64,000 nt of DNA, from assembly GCF_022539665.2 (NCBI RefSeq), contig NC_081331.1:8773534-8837533 (forward strand), in the 5' to 3' direction. Numbering within the stretch: position 1 is the stretch's first letter; each line of letters begins with the position of its first letter. Positions 35,924-46,768 of the stretch are shown one piece after another. Origin of the DNA: Daphnia carinata (taxonomy: Eukaryota; Arthropoda; Branchiopoda; Diplostraca; Daphniidae). The position numbers were made by a program, and so were the translations under genes. The notes beneath the pieces are model-generated. The model searched no databases. It was not told where the DNA came from and worked only from the letters and a program-made list of their open reading frames with translations.

Positions 35924-37837
35924 TTACGCCCTTAGAAGATCTTGAGTCTTTTCTTTGAACTTTTTGGCGCTTTTAATCATACGTTTGGCCGTGCCTTGCA
36001 TTCGCTTAACCACTTCGTTGTCTGATGTGATTTTTTGTTTTCCTAACTCACGCTTATTTAGCCATCGTTTGAACTTCGACCCATTTTTTTTCTCAGAAAG
36101 GTTTTTATTTGTTTGAGTAACATACGTGCCCACTTCGTTGATTTCCTCTTCTTCAGCTACCACGTCATCATACCATCCATGGGGTTTGGACGTGCCGAGT
36201 GCTTCATAAATCGCTGATTCGTGCGTTTTAGTCGTTCGATCCGGTGGCCGGGCGGGCTGTGTTGAAACCAGGCTTCTTCGCAGAAGTAGGTCATTGTGCA
36301 CCTTAAGATTCTCTATAGTTCGTCGTAACTCTTCTTCCAACTTACTGTTCTCCTCAATTTTCAATGTTAAGCTTTCGTTTAGCATTTCGAGGGTACGTAC
36401 TTTTGCACCTAGTTCGTGAATTTTTACCTTCAATGGATCAATTTCATCGAAATCAGATACCCAATTAGAACGTGGGAATCGAACAGGAATCTCCTTGGCG
36501 AGCGGATCAAATTCCGACAAATATAGCTGGTTCGATGTAGATTGTTGTTCAGCTAACATTTCTGCTTGGTGAGCAGAGGGCGGGGCAGCTCTGCAGATCA
36601 TTCTCTCGCTTTCTGCCCGCAAGATTTGATTTTCAGTTAGCAAGTGATTCATTTGCTTCTTCAGTTCTTCATTCTTTGCATTGAGAATCATTTCGTTGCA
36701 TTTCCAATCGAAATTCCGTGTATGAATAGATCCATTCAGCCTTTCCATGTCGATCTTCATTTCTTTATTTTGTCTGTCTAGTACAGCATTACGATGTTGG
36801 AGTCCTGAAAGCTCGTTTTGTAGTTGGCCGATATTATTAACTTGTTCACCAATAGAAGCATTAGCTAGTTCAAGGTCAGCTTTAAGCCGTTCCAACGTTT
36901 TAAGTTGTTCATCGACCAACACCTCCGCATGTTGCAGAGACTGCTCAGCAGCTTCTTTTGCGGCCGTAACGGTAAGATTTTCTGTATCCAACGAATGCAA
37001 TTTAGATTCCAGAATTTCTATGCTTTTCATCAGTTTTGACTCAACTTCCTGCAAAGATGCCACCAGTACTTTGAGTCCGGCCTTCTCCTCTTGAACCGAA
37101 AATTGTTCTTGCTGCTTGATTTTTAAATCGTGTAGCTCCGTCTGCAACGTATCTAGAAGATTCTTTTTTACGTTGATTGTATCCATCGCTAAGTCAAGGG
37201 CGAATGTTTCCGATAGTTTTTCTTCAGTAACTTGTTGCAGTTCGGCAGTTATTACAGCAATTTCGTTCTTGTATTTTTCTTGCGTGTTCTTGAAGTTTCT
37301 TTGCAGGTCAGCATTCTCGTTCATAAGCTGGCTTTCGGCTATCTGACGTTGTTTCTCCTGCTCAAGTGCATTTGTCCGCATTGAAGCTATTTCTCGTTTG
37401 AGTTCGTCATTTTCATATTGAGTTTCTTCCAAACCTGTTACGATGAAACTTAATTTTTGAAATTTTTGCTGAAATTGGAAGATTTCATGACGCATTGCTT
37501 GATGTTCTTCTTCGAGCATTTCAACATAGCCTTCGATTCCGTTATCGATCCTCGTGGATTGGTTGATTTTCATGTTTTCGGGATTGTTATATGAATGAGG
37601 ACGATTGGAGTTAAGTGAAGCTGATTGCTTTTCTGGTTGAGAGACTAGGTCTATTTCCTGGTCATGTCTGGGTTTTCCTTCATCTTGCGATGAATGGATT
37701 GCTCTTGTGGCAAAATCCGGTTCGTTTCTTGGGGTATGGCCAAATCGATGTTGACAAAACTGGTCGATCGTGTAAAGGATCCAGCCATGACACATCCAAA
37801 AAAGAAATACGACAACGGTTACGATCGTTTGGTACAT
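35924..37837 (-). CDS. Intronless membrane-anchored coiled-coil protein, unassigned
   Basis: A single 637-codon frame. The N-terminus MYQTIVTVVVFLFWMCHGWI is a signal-anchor or signal peptide (residues 5-25). Residues 90 to about 400 are an almost uninterrupted coiled coil (EGYVEMLEEEHQAMRHEI, ELKREIASMRTNALEQEKQ, AAKEAAEQSLQHAEVL). A second short coiled coil at about 475-530 (LKVKIHELGAKVRTLEMLNE) is followed by a Pro-containing linker, an acidic VVAEEEEIN stretch and a very basic tail (FKRWLNKRELGKQK, KRMIKSAKKFKEKTQ). I do not recognise the family. The plan (membrane segment, coiled coils, basic tail) is shared by golgin/TANGO1-like tethers, but no sequence motif proves it. Lack of introns is unusual for this window. 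Confidence 0.75.
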   Translation of the reverse strand: MYQTIVTVVVFLFWMCHGWILYTIDQFCQHRFGHTPRNEPDFATRAIHSSQDEGKPRHDQEIDLVSQPEKQSASLNSNRPHSYNNPENMKINQSTRIDNGIEGYVEMLEEEHQAMRHEIFQFQQKFQKLSFIVTGLEETQYENDELKREIASMRTNALEQEKQRQIAESQLMNENADLQRNFKNTQEKYKNEIAVITAELQQVTEEKLSETFALDLAMDTINVKKNLLDTLQTELHDLKIKQQEQFSVQEEKAGLKVLVASLQEVESKLMKSIEILESKLHSLDTENLTVTAAKEAAEQSLQHAEVLVDEQLKTLERLKADLELANASIGEQVNNIGQLQNELSGLQHRNAVLDRQNKEMKIDMERLNGSIHTRNFDWKCNEMILNAKNEELKKQMNHLLTENQILRAESERMICRAAPPSAHQAEMLAEQQSTSNQLYLSEFDPLAKEIPVRFPRSNWVSDFDEIDPLKVKIHELGAKVRTLEMLNESLTLKIEENSKLEEELRRTIENLKVHNDLLLRRSLVSTQPARPPDRTTKTHESAIYEALGTSKPHGWYDDVVAEEEEINEVGTYVTQTNKNLSEKKNGSKFKRWLNKRELGKQKITSDNEVVKRMQGTAKRMIKSAKKFKEKTQDLLRA

Positions 37838-38829
37838 TTTCGAATTGTTGTTGGAAACTACAGAACGTAAATGAATGCCATCCTATTGCGCCACCTATAT
37901 ACATGTACTTTCTGAACACCCGCGGATGAACCCGCAACTCACCAAAAGGACTTATATTTCGAAACAGTTAATATTTGTCAATTTGTAATACACAAAGATT
38001 GTCATAAAAACATTCTCAATATTTGTACAAATCCTGTTCAACAAGCAATAAACTGCGTTCTTCAAATTTTGTATTTGAAAATCAATCTGATAAAGGAAAT
38101 TCGTGGTGTTTCGGTTATGAGTACCGTATATTATTAAGCTATGACAGTACGTCTTGAGCTATGCCTCAGGTTTGAAATGTAGATAGTAGCTTGTAATGGG
38201 TGGGTGATGGACAACTTATATTTCAATGTCTACGATAATTAAAAGCACGATCGGGTGACCTTCTTTTGACAATTATTCAGTTGTTTTTTTAAATGGTGTT
38301 TTCGGCTTCTGTGTCGGATGCCAATCAGCAAATTAAAAAATCAAACTTCCGCTAGATGGCGTTGAAGTTGACGAAGCTTATTATAACAAAAAAAAATTCA
38401 AAGAACAGTTTTACCTCTTCGCTAGTCTAAACCCTACAAATTCTAATTCTATCTTCGCATAACTATTAGCATTTTGATACTACTATACCCGAGTAGGGCA
38501 TCCATCGCTTCAATTCGATCGAGCAGTTTTTCCGAATGTTAAGTGATCTTGCAATTTTTTGAAACGGCCGCAGATAACAGATTTGAATCCAATAAAAAAT
38601 TCAGCTTGCCCTTAACTAAGATGATCTGCAGGTGTGTGCAGTTGATGTTACAATTGTCTTCTTTGGTTCTTAAAAGCTATGTGTGCAACACACGAAGCAT
38701 TTACATGAAAAAGAAAAGTGAAGATTAGTCAAAGGTTAGTTGTATCAAAGATATTTTTAAAGATGATGGTTTTTTGGACAAATTAGACTGTTTTTTTACA
38801 ATTTGCTGATATTTGGCTCCTTTGGCTTG
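37838..38829. other. Intergenic, no gene seen
   Basis: Upstream flank of the coiled-coil gene and sequence leading into the claspin-derived block. No feature recognised. Confidence 0.4.
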
Positions 38830-40330
38830 CAGGAGGAATTTCCCAGTTCGACAACCAAACCATTTGTTGAGAATGACAATGAAGACAGTGACTTGTGATC
38901 CAAAGACCAAGAAGATTCTATGGGTATAAGAAAAAACGATGAAGCCAAAGATAAAATAGCAGTACAAGCATCTAACCATTATAATGTTAGTCAAAATAAT
39001 GACCGTGAACCCCTAATAAACTCTGATGTGGATGCAAAAAAGCATGATTCATGCTTAGAGCAGAGTACAGCTGCCCTAAGATCAGATATGAAACCCATTT
39101 TAGTGTTGAAATAAAGGCCTGTACTTGTTTGTCAGAGACGAAGATGAAGATGTCGATGAAAACCATTGGCTTGTGGGAGAAGTGGAAATGCAATGAAGAG
39201 GAACGAGAATTTGGAGGTCTGACTGAGCTTTTTCAAGACGAGGCTGAACTGTCAGGTTCCGAAGATGGGAGCGGTGGCGAACGGGAAAACGAAATAGATG
39301 ACCGGAAGGAGGAGGAAGGCGATAAAGAGGATATTGATGAAAACGAAGTCTGTGAGAAAATTGGAAGAGCCCATATGAAAAGAATGCTTGATCAAGACCA
39401 GCGCGATGTTCGATTTTTTCAAGAACTTTTTCTCGAAGATGATGGTTTGCATTCTGGTGGCGGTGGAAGGCAAAGACAATTTCAGTGGAAACGGGCCGAT
39501 GGTGAAGACATTGAGTGAGATGATGCCCGTCCGAAAATTCAAGAAGATGGAATCGCTAAAGAACGGAATAATCTCACGTGGATGAAAATTCGCAGTGATA
39601 GAGAAAACTGGTTCTAAGAACAAAAGTCGCATTAGGTCGGCGATTTTTCAACACCGTAAAAGCTTGTAACTAATTTACTAATCAACTGTTTTTGCTGCAC
39701 AACATGGTGTACAGGAAACGAATAAAGAAGTACCATTGGTTATGAGCCAGAGGACTAAAATGGTGAAAATCAACACTACTTCCAAAACCATTAATCAAAT
39801 TGCAGAAGGCGATCTCACTGCAACTACCGACGCCAAGCAATCAACGCATTCTAGCGCAAACATTGTGACCACTGTAGGTTACGTTTACAATGTGCTTAGC
39901 ACATTGTGGAGATCAGCGCTTGCATAGTTTCCTATTTGAAATTTAATAGGTGAGACGCGAATCTTTTTGACGCAGAAGTGAAAAGGATTTGTCAGACATC
40001 ACTAACAAAAGCCGTGTTGCCGGTTCAGGCACCAAGGGTTGGTTCCAATTTTGTATTTGCATCCATTACTGCGGAGAGGCTAGTTGATGAGCAAAATGGG
40101 AAACATAAACAGGATCTAATACCGAACTTGTTGTCTTTTTCCTTCGATGGTAATACTATTTTTTTACAGGCTTTTAAATGCGATTCATCCAAACAAAATC
40201 AACAACAGCCAAGAAAGCTAAAATGTCTTAGAGTGCAAAGAGTATTTTCTCTTACTTTTAGGCGCTATCCCTTATGGATATGCTTGTTTCAACCACAGTG
40301 CGTGAAGCCGAATTTTGAAAATTTTATCTG
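38830..40330 (+). pseudogene. Claspin-derived pseudogene fragment
   Basis: At 39220-39610 a frame reads DEAELSGSEDGSG, an acidic run, then IGRAHMKRMLDQDQRDVRFF, GGGGRQRQFQWKR and, past a TGA at 39516, further residues with ERNNLTWMKIRSDRENWF, then TAA. This matches the claspin block with E-L-S-G-S, H-M-K-x-M-L-D, the D-L-H-S-G/D-G-x-G-R-x-R-x-F-x-W-K motif and the R-x-K-E-R-x-x-R-E-x-W-L region. A later segment (VGSNFVFASI, near 40040) resembles the downstream claspin N-F-V-F motif. In-frame stops, including one where family members usually carry Trp, and reading-frame changes upstream of 39130 show decay. Claspin is the S-phase checkpoint adaptor that activates CHK1. Boundaries are approximate; a poorly modelled divergent gene is less likely. 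Confidence 0.6.
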
Positions 40331-40798
40331 AATATACATTCTGGAAATTCAAACAAATGTAAAAATAAGCTCTCTTCCGACTTTATATTCTGTATACTTA
40401 CTATTTCATAAAAACGTTTTTCATTAATTTAATGGTGATTTCGACTGGGAAAAACTGTATAGTAGATTAGTTATTAGTTCGTTATTAGAAGACTCTTTAA
40501 TTTTCCCGCTTTGCTCTATCCTTCCCATGTAAACTTTCTTTTCTTTTTTTTGCCACTCAGGCAGCCAAAGTTTTTAAGTTTTGCAATTGAGAATCTGGTA
40601 TAACTTTATAGAGATACCTAATAGACCTTTTGCGGATGCTGAGTTACCGCAATCAAGTCATGCCTATTCTATTTGCATTTTTCTTTTTTTTTACATTAGT
40701 ACCAGAGATAAAAACCCTAAATTTTATTTTGAAATCTTTTAATGGCCATGGTTAGGTTTCGTATCTCACAAGCCTGTAGGCTGTAGCATTTGTGATAA
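40331..40798. other. Flank of the LTR element, no gene seen
   Basis: AT-rich sequence between the claspin fragment and the retroelement. Nothing recognised. Confidence 0.4.
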
Positions 40799-40802
40799 GA
40801 TA
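40799..40802. repeat. Target-site duplication GATA, left
   Basis: GATA directly before the left retroelement terminus TGTAAAGC; identical to GATA at 47512-47515 after the right terminus. Confidence 0.6.
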
Positions 40803-40908
40803 TGTAAAGCATCTTCCCGTGTGGGATGATGGACTTTACGGATTAAGACAAATAAATGTAAATTGAACTCGAGGCGTTTTACCCACAATGATGTATGTAT
40901 TATATCAG
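40803..40908 (-). repeat. Truncated 3' LTR (outer left)
   Basis: Identical to the first 106 bp (plus-strand left end) of the full LTRs, from TGTAAAGCATC to TATATCAG, then broken. Only the LTR's own 3' end (minus strand) survives. Confidence 0.85.
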
Positions 40909-41047
40909 ATAAGTTCCATCTCCCGATACATTTCCAATAAATTCTTTTTAATATAAATGCCTGCTGGCAAATCTTATGCTGGGGTAAATATAAATGCTGT
41001 ATTTTGTGGGACATACGGAAATGAATCTTTCATTTCCGCTGCAACTA

Positions 41048-41533
41048 CTATCGACGTCTGACGAAATAGCGTCGTCTTTTTGACCGTGTAACTGCCATGT
41101 CCGGTACCTCAGAGATGGCTGATCCCTGCTCATCCCTCGCTAGGTAAATGCTCCTGGCTTCTCCGTCAAGCCGAAATCCGTGTTTCTGGATTGCATCCCA
41201 TCCAAGGATACAGTCCACAGAAACACCATTAGTAACGATAAATTCTCGCTTAAAAACTGACTCTCCGTATCGAACGGGTAAAATAACTCTTCCCAGCGTA
41301 TGTAATTTCTTCTCCCCTACATTATATAAATCGAAGTCAAGCTGACTGCAGATCACCTGACTTCTAGGGGGTAACTTATTAAATAATCTCTCGTGAATAA
41401 TATTTTTTAGACGCGTCTGTATTTGTAACGGGATCTGAAAAATCTTTACTGGAATTCTTGGGGTCGATTCATTTGTTAATATAGTGGGTAAATTTTGCGA
41501 CTTTTTGGGATTTAACGTGAGGCTGCCTATCAA
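41048..41533 (-). pseudogene. Retroviral-type protease domain remnant, unit A
   Basis: A 161-codon frame after the gag stop. The C-terminal half of an aspartic protease fold is clear (FDLYNVGEKKLHTLGRVILP, FIVTNGVSVDCILGWDAIQ), the last being the I-L-G-x-D motif. The position where the catalytic D-T-G would fall, just before I-I-H-E-R-L-F, reads Q-T-R, so the enzyme would be inactive. It ends at a stop with no pol attached in this unit. Confidence 0.7.
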
Positions 41534-41557
41534 CTGACCCGAAGTTACAATTGATAA

Positions 41558-42424
41558 TTATTGGTTTCCATGACGCTGAAATGGACCTGGAATATAAGGT
41601 CTATGGGAATTTCTTAACTCAGTACAAGTATTAGATTTATGTCCGAATTCACGACAAGCATAATAGATTGGAGGTTGGTATTGTTCCCAGTTTTGACGCT
41701 GAAATTGATGACAATTGGACTGACTGTGTCCACGATTTCTACAAAAATTGCAAACTACTATGGGCTGATCTGATCTGTAATTAACATCGTTAGCTGGTCT
41801 AAAGAAAAAGGGCGAGAATGGCGTAGGTCTATTCGGGAATCTAGCATGTTGGTAAGAATTGGTGTTAGTATTGGGGCGATGAGGGGGAGGTCTCCAATTT
41901 CTCTCTCGACTGATGCTATCCGTTTGAAATGAAACTTGCATCCCATACGGAGCACCCGTCAAAGAAACATAACCCATTTTATCCATTAGGAGCTGTGTTA
42001 CAACCTGCGTAGGCTCGTGCAGAACTTCTTTAATTTCATCCTTCTCCGAATTTTGGATTCTCTGCGTGTCTATAGCCCTGACTGATTTTAGCACCTCATT
42101 CTTGACTATTTCCTTCTGATCAATTAATATTTGTGTAAGTTCCCTCAGTTCCGAATCTATTGTGTCCTATGACTCGTCAATCGCTCTAACAAATTCATGT
42201 TCCTCACGGTCCGTCTCCAAAGCTTCTAAACGAACGCCATAAACAAGCATTGATGCAACAAATTCGTTGAAGGCACTAAATTCCTTGTACCTTACTTTAG
42301 CTTGCAATTGTGATTCTAATCCCTCAATAAATTTATGCATAATTAGGATCGAAAAAGACTTTTCTGTATAGACTTCCGGATATGCTGTTGTTTTAAATTT
42401 TTGTAAGCGACGAGCATAATCCAC
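41558..42424 (-). pseudogene. gag remnant, unit A
   Basis: One frame from residue block MDYARRLQKFKTTAYPEVY to the end at 41558, interrupted by a TAG at about 42168-42170 (RAIDES stop DTIDSEL) present in both units. A CCHC knuckle C-NF-C-RNRG-H-SQSN-C is intact; the second knuckle has Tyr in place of its first Cys. Pro/Asn/Gln-rich linkers flank the knuckles. Nucleocapsid-type RNA binding is expected from the family. Confidence 0.75.
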
Positions 42425-42523
42425 GATCTTTTGCTACTGGCGTTACGGAAATTATGCGGTGTTCACAAGGGTACGAGAAATCTTATGTCCGCCATAAATA
42501 ACATCATTCATCATTGTGATCGA

Positions 42524-42545
42524 GTTCGAAAAACCGCTGCCACCA
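42524..42545 (-). other. tRNA primer-binding site, unit A
   Basis: Starts 3 nt inside the middle LTR. The plus strand reads like a tRNA 3' end: T-loop GTTCGAA, then stem bases, then GCTGCCA-CCA. The element therefore appears primed by a tRNA whose 3' terminus is GCTGCCACCA. Confidence 0.75.
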
Positions 42546-42548
42546 TAA

Positions 42549-43291
42549 TGTAAAGCATCTTCCCGTGTGGGATGATGGACTTTACGGATTAAGACAAATA
42601 AATGTAAATTGAACTCGAGGCGTTTTACCCACAATGATGTATGTATTATATCAGCTAAGACATAAGAGTTAAAAAGACAAAGAACAAAGAAGAAGAAGAA
42701 ACATTCAAGAAACAAGTCAAAAGAAACAAATATAATTGGGTCTTACCGTGATCACACGTATAGAGAACGAGAAGAAAAACGACACAAGGCGGGCGTGATA
42801 CGCAACTTCCACGAGAGCGATACACAAACAATAGTTCAAAACAAATGGAACTAGACAGTCGAATCACCGCGAATAATTCTAAGTCTAAACAATTTTACTG
42901 GACTGACTCGGCGAATAAAATGTTAAGTAAAAGGCACAAATTCAAGCATAACATTAATAAAGTAATAGAAATGCTTTCAGGCAACTACTCGAATCGGCTG
43001 CAAGTTCTAGTCTGATCTTCCTCAGATGCTGGGTTAACCACGGAACTTTGCATATTGCAAAGTGGCGTGATTGGGAGGAGCTTGTAGGCTGCACGCGGTT
43101 GACCAATTAAAAGACGCGTTCAATATGGCGTGATATTGATGACGTATCGCCTGCGTGAATCATCTTGCAGGTGTTCATCTAGGTCACCCGCGCTGCGTAT
43201 GTTGCGGTGCAATTAATATGTTCACCCTTGATGAGTAATAAAGACATCGAGAAGAAATATATGTTGAAGATGTCTATTTGGCTTCGTTACA
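42549..43291 (-). repeat. Full LTR (middle), 743 bp
   Basis: TGTAAAGC...TTCGTTACA on the plus strand. Identical by eye to 46769-47511. It follows a primer site on the left and a purine-rich tract on the right, so it can act as 3' LTR of the right unit and 5' LTR of the left unit. Confidence 0.9.
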
Positions 43292-44556
43292 TCACTCCCG
43301 GCGGCGTGAGATTACGTCCCGTAATCAGACTGGTTGCATGGGAATGAATTCGGAAGCTGTTCGTCTTGAACCGTCCGTGGGCGACAGCAAGTGATCCAGA
43401 TGAGTTTAAAGAAGCCGATGAAGCCGCGAATGAAGATTAGGACTAGAGGACCTCAAATGCCGATGAAGAAGCAGTCTTTTTTAATAGTTGGTGAAAGGTG
43501 ACATTTCAATAAGTGGGGACAATATAGAAAACAAACCATACAAAATAGAGCGAGACTATATAATTTGGCAGAAAATAAAATAAAATGTTTCACCTCATCA
43601 TGTGGGTTTCTTAAACTAAATAGAACAAAAATTTAAAAGAAGGAGGTAAGAAATCGAAGGTGAAAAATATTCTACGGCTTTTGAAAAGTCAACGATTTTC
43701 CGTCGGTGTCTCAATAGCTGAGCTATGGCAAAAGGGGAAGAAAAATATAGGGCACTGGAATATAACTGTGTTTTCGGGGGGAAGAAAATTTTATCCATCA
43801 TAATAACTAGTATCGTTGGAAAGAGGAGAAGATAATCTTAATTATCGAAAAGAGAAAAATGTTAAAATAGTTTATGGTTTAGCGAGGTGGACAAGAAAAA
43901 AATTAAAAATTCTACGGCGGAAAAGTTTTTGCCGCGCAAGGTCATACACTGCGGTGTGGAAACGAAAGGGAAAGTGAAAACTAGTATGTGCAAGAGTTGG
44001 AAACTAAAATGCAAAGAGTTGGAGCTACGACTTTGGAGAGTGTAAAGGAAAAGAGATTCACAGTGGAAATAAAGTACAAGGAAATTCTACATCGTTATTT
44101 AGGAAAAATTTTCGTTTGTGGTGGGTCTCAAATGCTACTTGTTAGGTTTTAGTATCTTGTTATTTTTCGAAATTATACTACTACTCATTTTACGGCACTG
44201 GGAGAGGGAGATTTTATAAGAGACATACACTAGAGAGAAAATGGGAAAAGAACAAGTATTATATAACATTGTTCTACTGAATACAAAATAATGATTGGAT
44301 GAAGAAGGGTGCCAGAAAAGTATCATAAGAAAGCATACGGCACATAAGAAAAACGTATTGTTCGTTTTTTTTTTTTTTTTTTTTTCATGAATATGCTCAT
44401 GTATAAATGGTTCTGCTTATCGAAATAATTATTCTTTTCAAGATCAGTTTTTTTCATTTTTTTTTTTTTTCAATTTACGGATAAGCATGAAGTCGAACGT
44501 GTTGTATCGAACTTCAATAAGTAATACAGAGTTCGTCCTCTGACTGTTTTTTTCTC
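43292..44556 (-). other. 3' internal region of the right retroelement unit, unassigned
   Basis: The first 150 bp next to the LTR look like the end of pol followed by a polypurine tract. The rest is A-rich with no recognised domain; integrase motifs are not visible. It may be decayed integrase/env or foreign DNA. Confidence 0.4.
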
Positions 44557-45129
44557 TTTGCAGATGAATGTACTTTTTCTGCCCTTTACCAATATTATTT
44601 ATTTTCAATTGTGATAAACAATCTGCATTTTTATGAATATGCCCTGGCTTATACTTGAATTCATAATTTAATAAAATTGGGATACACGAGAACTGGTGGT
44701 GTCACTAGAGAAGTGCGCAAGTTCTCAAAAGCGATTTGTTCTTCGGCTCCCCATATAAAAGGTTTCCTACTAAGATCTGTACTTTATACTCCAAAATTTT
44801 TCTTTGATTACTTGTAACTCAATAAGGGCGTTGTCGAATAGGGCCTCGTCCTTCTGTATCAATTGTATGTTTTATGAGATTAATTTTCCCTAATTCTGAA
44901 TCTTTTGATGCTAACAAGTCGTGAAAGTTATTTACTAATTTTGAGAGCGGTGCTTAAAATTCAGAGTCGACTTCTGAAATGAAAACTGGCTCAGCTTCTG
45001 CTTTAGGGTTATCTTCCAATTTCACTAGAGAAATTTTTTCGATAACGTTATTAATAATTTCAATTACGCCTAATGTAGTTTTTCTAGGAATTTTGATTTG
45101 ATATAATGAATGATTTTCGACCATATTTT
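44557..45129 (-). pseudogene. pol remnant with internal deletions
   Basis: Minus-strand pieces in order: SELGKINLIKHTIDTEGRG with IRQRPY (just N-terminal of reverse transcriptase), GAEEQIAFENLRTSLVTPPV (RT/RNase H junction), and FKYKPGHIHKNADCLSQLK (end of RNase H). The RT catalytic core and most of RNase H between them are missing, and stops and frame changes occur. Clearly non-functional. Confidence 0.75.
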
Positions 45130-45268
45130 ATAAGTTCCATCTCCCGATACATTTCCAATAAATTCTTTTTAATATAAATGCCTGCTGGCAAATCTTGTGC
45201 TGGGGTAAATATAAATGCTGTATTTTGTGGGACATACGGAAATGAATCTTTCATTTCCGCTGCAACTA

Positions 45269-45754
45269 CTATCGACGTCTGACGAAATAGCGTCGTCTTT
45301 TTGACCGTGTAACTGCCATGTCCGGTACCTCAGAGATGGCTGATCCCTGCTCATCCCTCGCTAGGTAAATGCTCCTGGCTTCTCCGTCAAGCCGAAATCC
45401 GTGTTTCTGGATTGCATCCCATCCAAGGATACAGTCCACAGAAACACCATTAGTAACGATAAATTCTCGCTTAAAAACTGACTCTCCGTATCGAACGGGT
45501 AAAATAACTCTTCCCAGCGTATGTAATTTCTTCTCCCCTACATTATATAAATCGAAGTCAAGCTGACTGCAGATCACCTGACTTCTAGGGGGTAACTTAT
45601 TAAATAATCTCTCGTGAATAATATTTTTTAGACGCGTCTGTATTTGTAACGGGATCTGAAAAATCTTTACTGGAATTCTTGGGGTCGATTCATTCGTTAA
45701 TATAGTGGGTAAATTTTGCGACTTTTTGGGATTTAACGTGAGGCTGCCTATCAA
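45269..45754 (-). pseudogene. Protease domain remnant, unit B
   Basis: Near-identical to 41048-41533, including the Q-T-R replacement of the catalytic triad position and the I-L-G-W-D motif. Confidence 0.7.
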
Positions 45755-45778
45755 CTGACCCGAAGTTACAATTGATAA

Positions 45779-46644
45779 TTATTGGTTTCCATGACGCTGA
45801 AATGGACCTGGAATATAAGGTCTATGGGAATTTCTTAACTCAGTACCAGTATTAGATTTATGTCCGAATTCACGACAAGCATAATAGATTGGAGGTTGGT
45901 ATTGTTCCCAGTTTTGACGCTGAAATTGATGACAATTGGACTGACTGTGTCCACGATTTCTACAAAAATTGCAAACTACTATGGGCTGATCTGATCTGTA
46001 ATTAACATCGTTAGCTGGTCTAAAGAAAAAGGGCGAGAATGGCGTAGGTCTATTCGGGAATCTAGCATGTTGGTAAGAATTGGTGTTAGTATTGGGGCGA
46101 TGAGGGGAGGTCTCCAATTTCTCTCTCGACTGATGCTATCCGTTTGAAATGAAACTTGCATCCCATACGGAGCACCCGTCAAAGAAACATAACCCATTTT
46201 ATCCATTAGGAGCTGTGTTACAACCTGCGTAGGCTCGTGCAGAACTTCTTTAATTTCATCCTTCTCCGAATTTTGGATTCTCTGCGTGTCTATAGCCCTG
46301 ACTGATTTTAGCACCTCATTCTTGACTATTTCCTTCTGATCAATTAATATTTGTGTAAGTTCCCTCAGTTCCGAATCTATTGTGTCCTATGACTCGTCAA
46401 TCGCTCTAACAAATTCATGTTCCTCACGGTCCGTCTCCAAAGCTTCTAAACGAACGCCATAAACAAGCATTGATGCAACAAATTCGTTGAAGGCACTAAA
46501 TTCCTTGTACCTTACTTTAGCTTGCAATTGTGATTCTAATCCCTCAATAAATTTATGCATAATTAGGATCGAAAAAGACTTTTCTGTATAGACTTCCGGA
46601 TATGCTGTTGTTTTAAATTTTTGTAAGCGACGAGCATAATCCAC
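45779..46644 (-). pseudogene. gag remnant, unit B
   Basis: Same as unit A but with a 1-bp deletion in a G run near 46105, which splits the frame, and a change that removes the last Cys of the second knuckle (KSNTG). It shares the internal TAG with unit A, so that stop predates the duplication. Confidence 0.75.
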
Positions 46645-46743
46645 GATCTTTTGCTACTGGCGTTACGGAAATTATGGGGTGTTCACAAGGGTACGAGAAA
46701 TCTTATGTCCGCCATAAATAACATCATTCATCATTGTGATCGA

Positions 46744-46765
46744 GTTCGAAAAACCGCTGCCACCA
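46744..46765 (-). other. tRNA primer-binding site, unit B
   Basis: Same 22-nt sequence and 3-nt spacing to the LTR as at 42524-42545. Confidence 0.75.
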
Positions 46766-46768
46766 TAA

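Noticed and set aside
36747-37346. Plus-strand ORFs rich in Ser/Cys
   Set aside because: Antisense shadows of the coiled-coil gene on the minus strand.
42524-42545. tRNA 3'-end-like sequence read as a tRNA gene
   Set aside because: Only the 3' end is present, and it sits 3 nt inside an LTR: a primer-binding site, not a tRNA gene.
42549-43295. Target duplication for the left retroelement unit alone
   Set aside because: Sequence after 43291 (TCAC) does not match GATA at the left end; only the outer pair matches.
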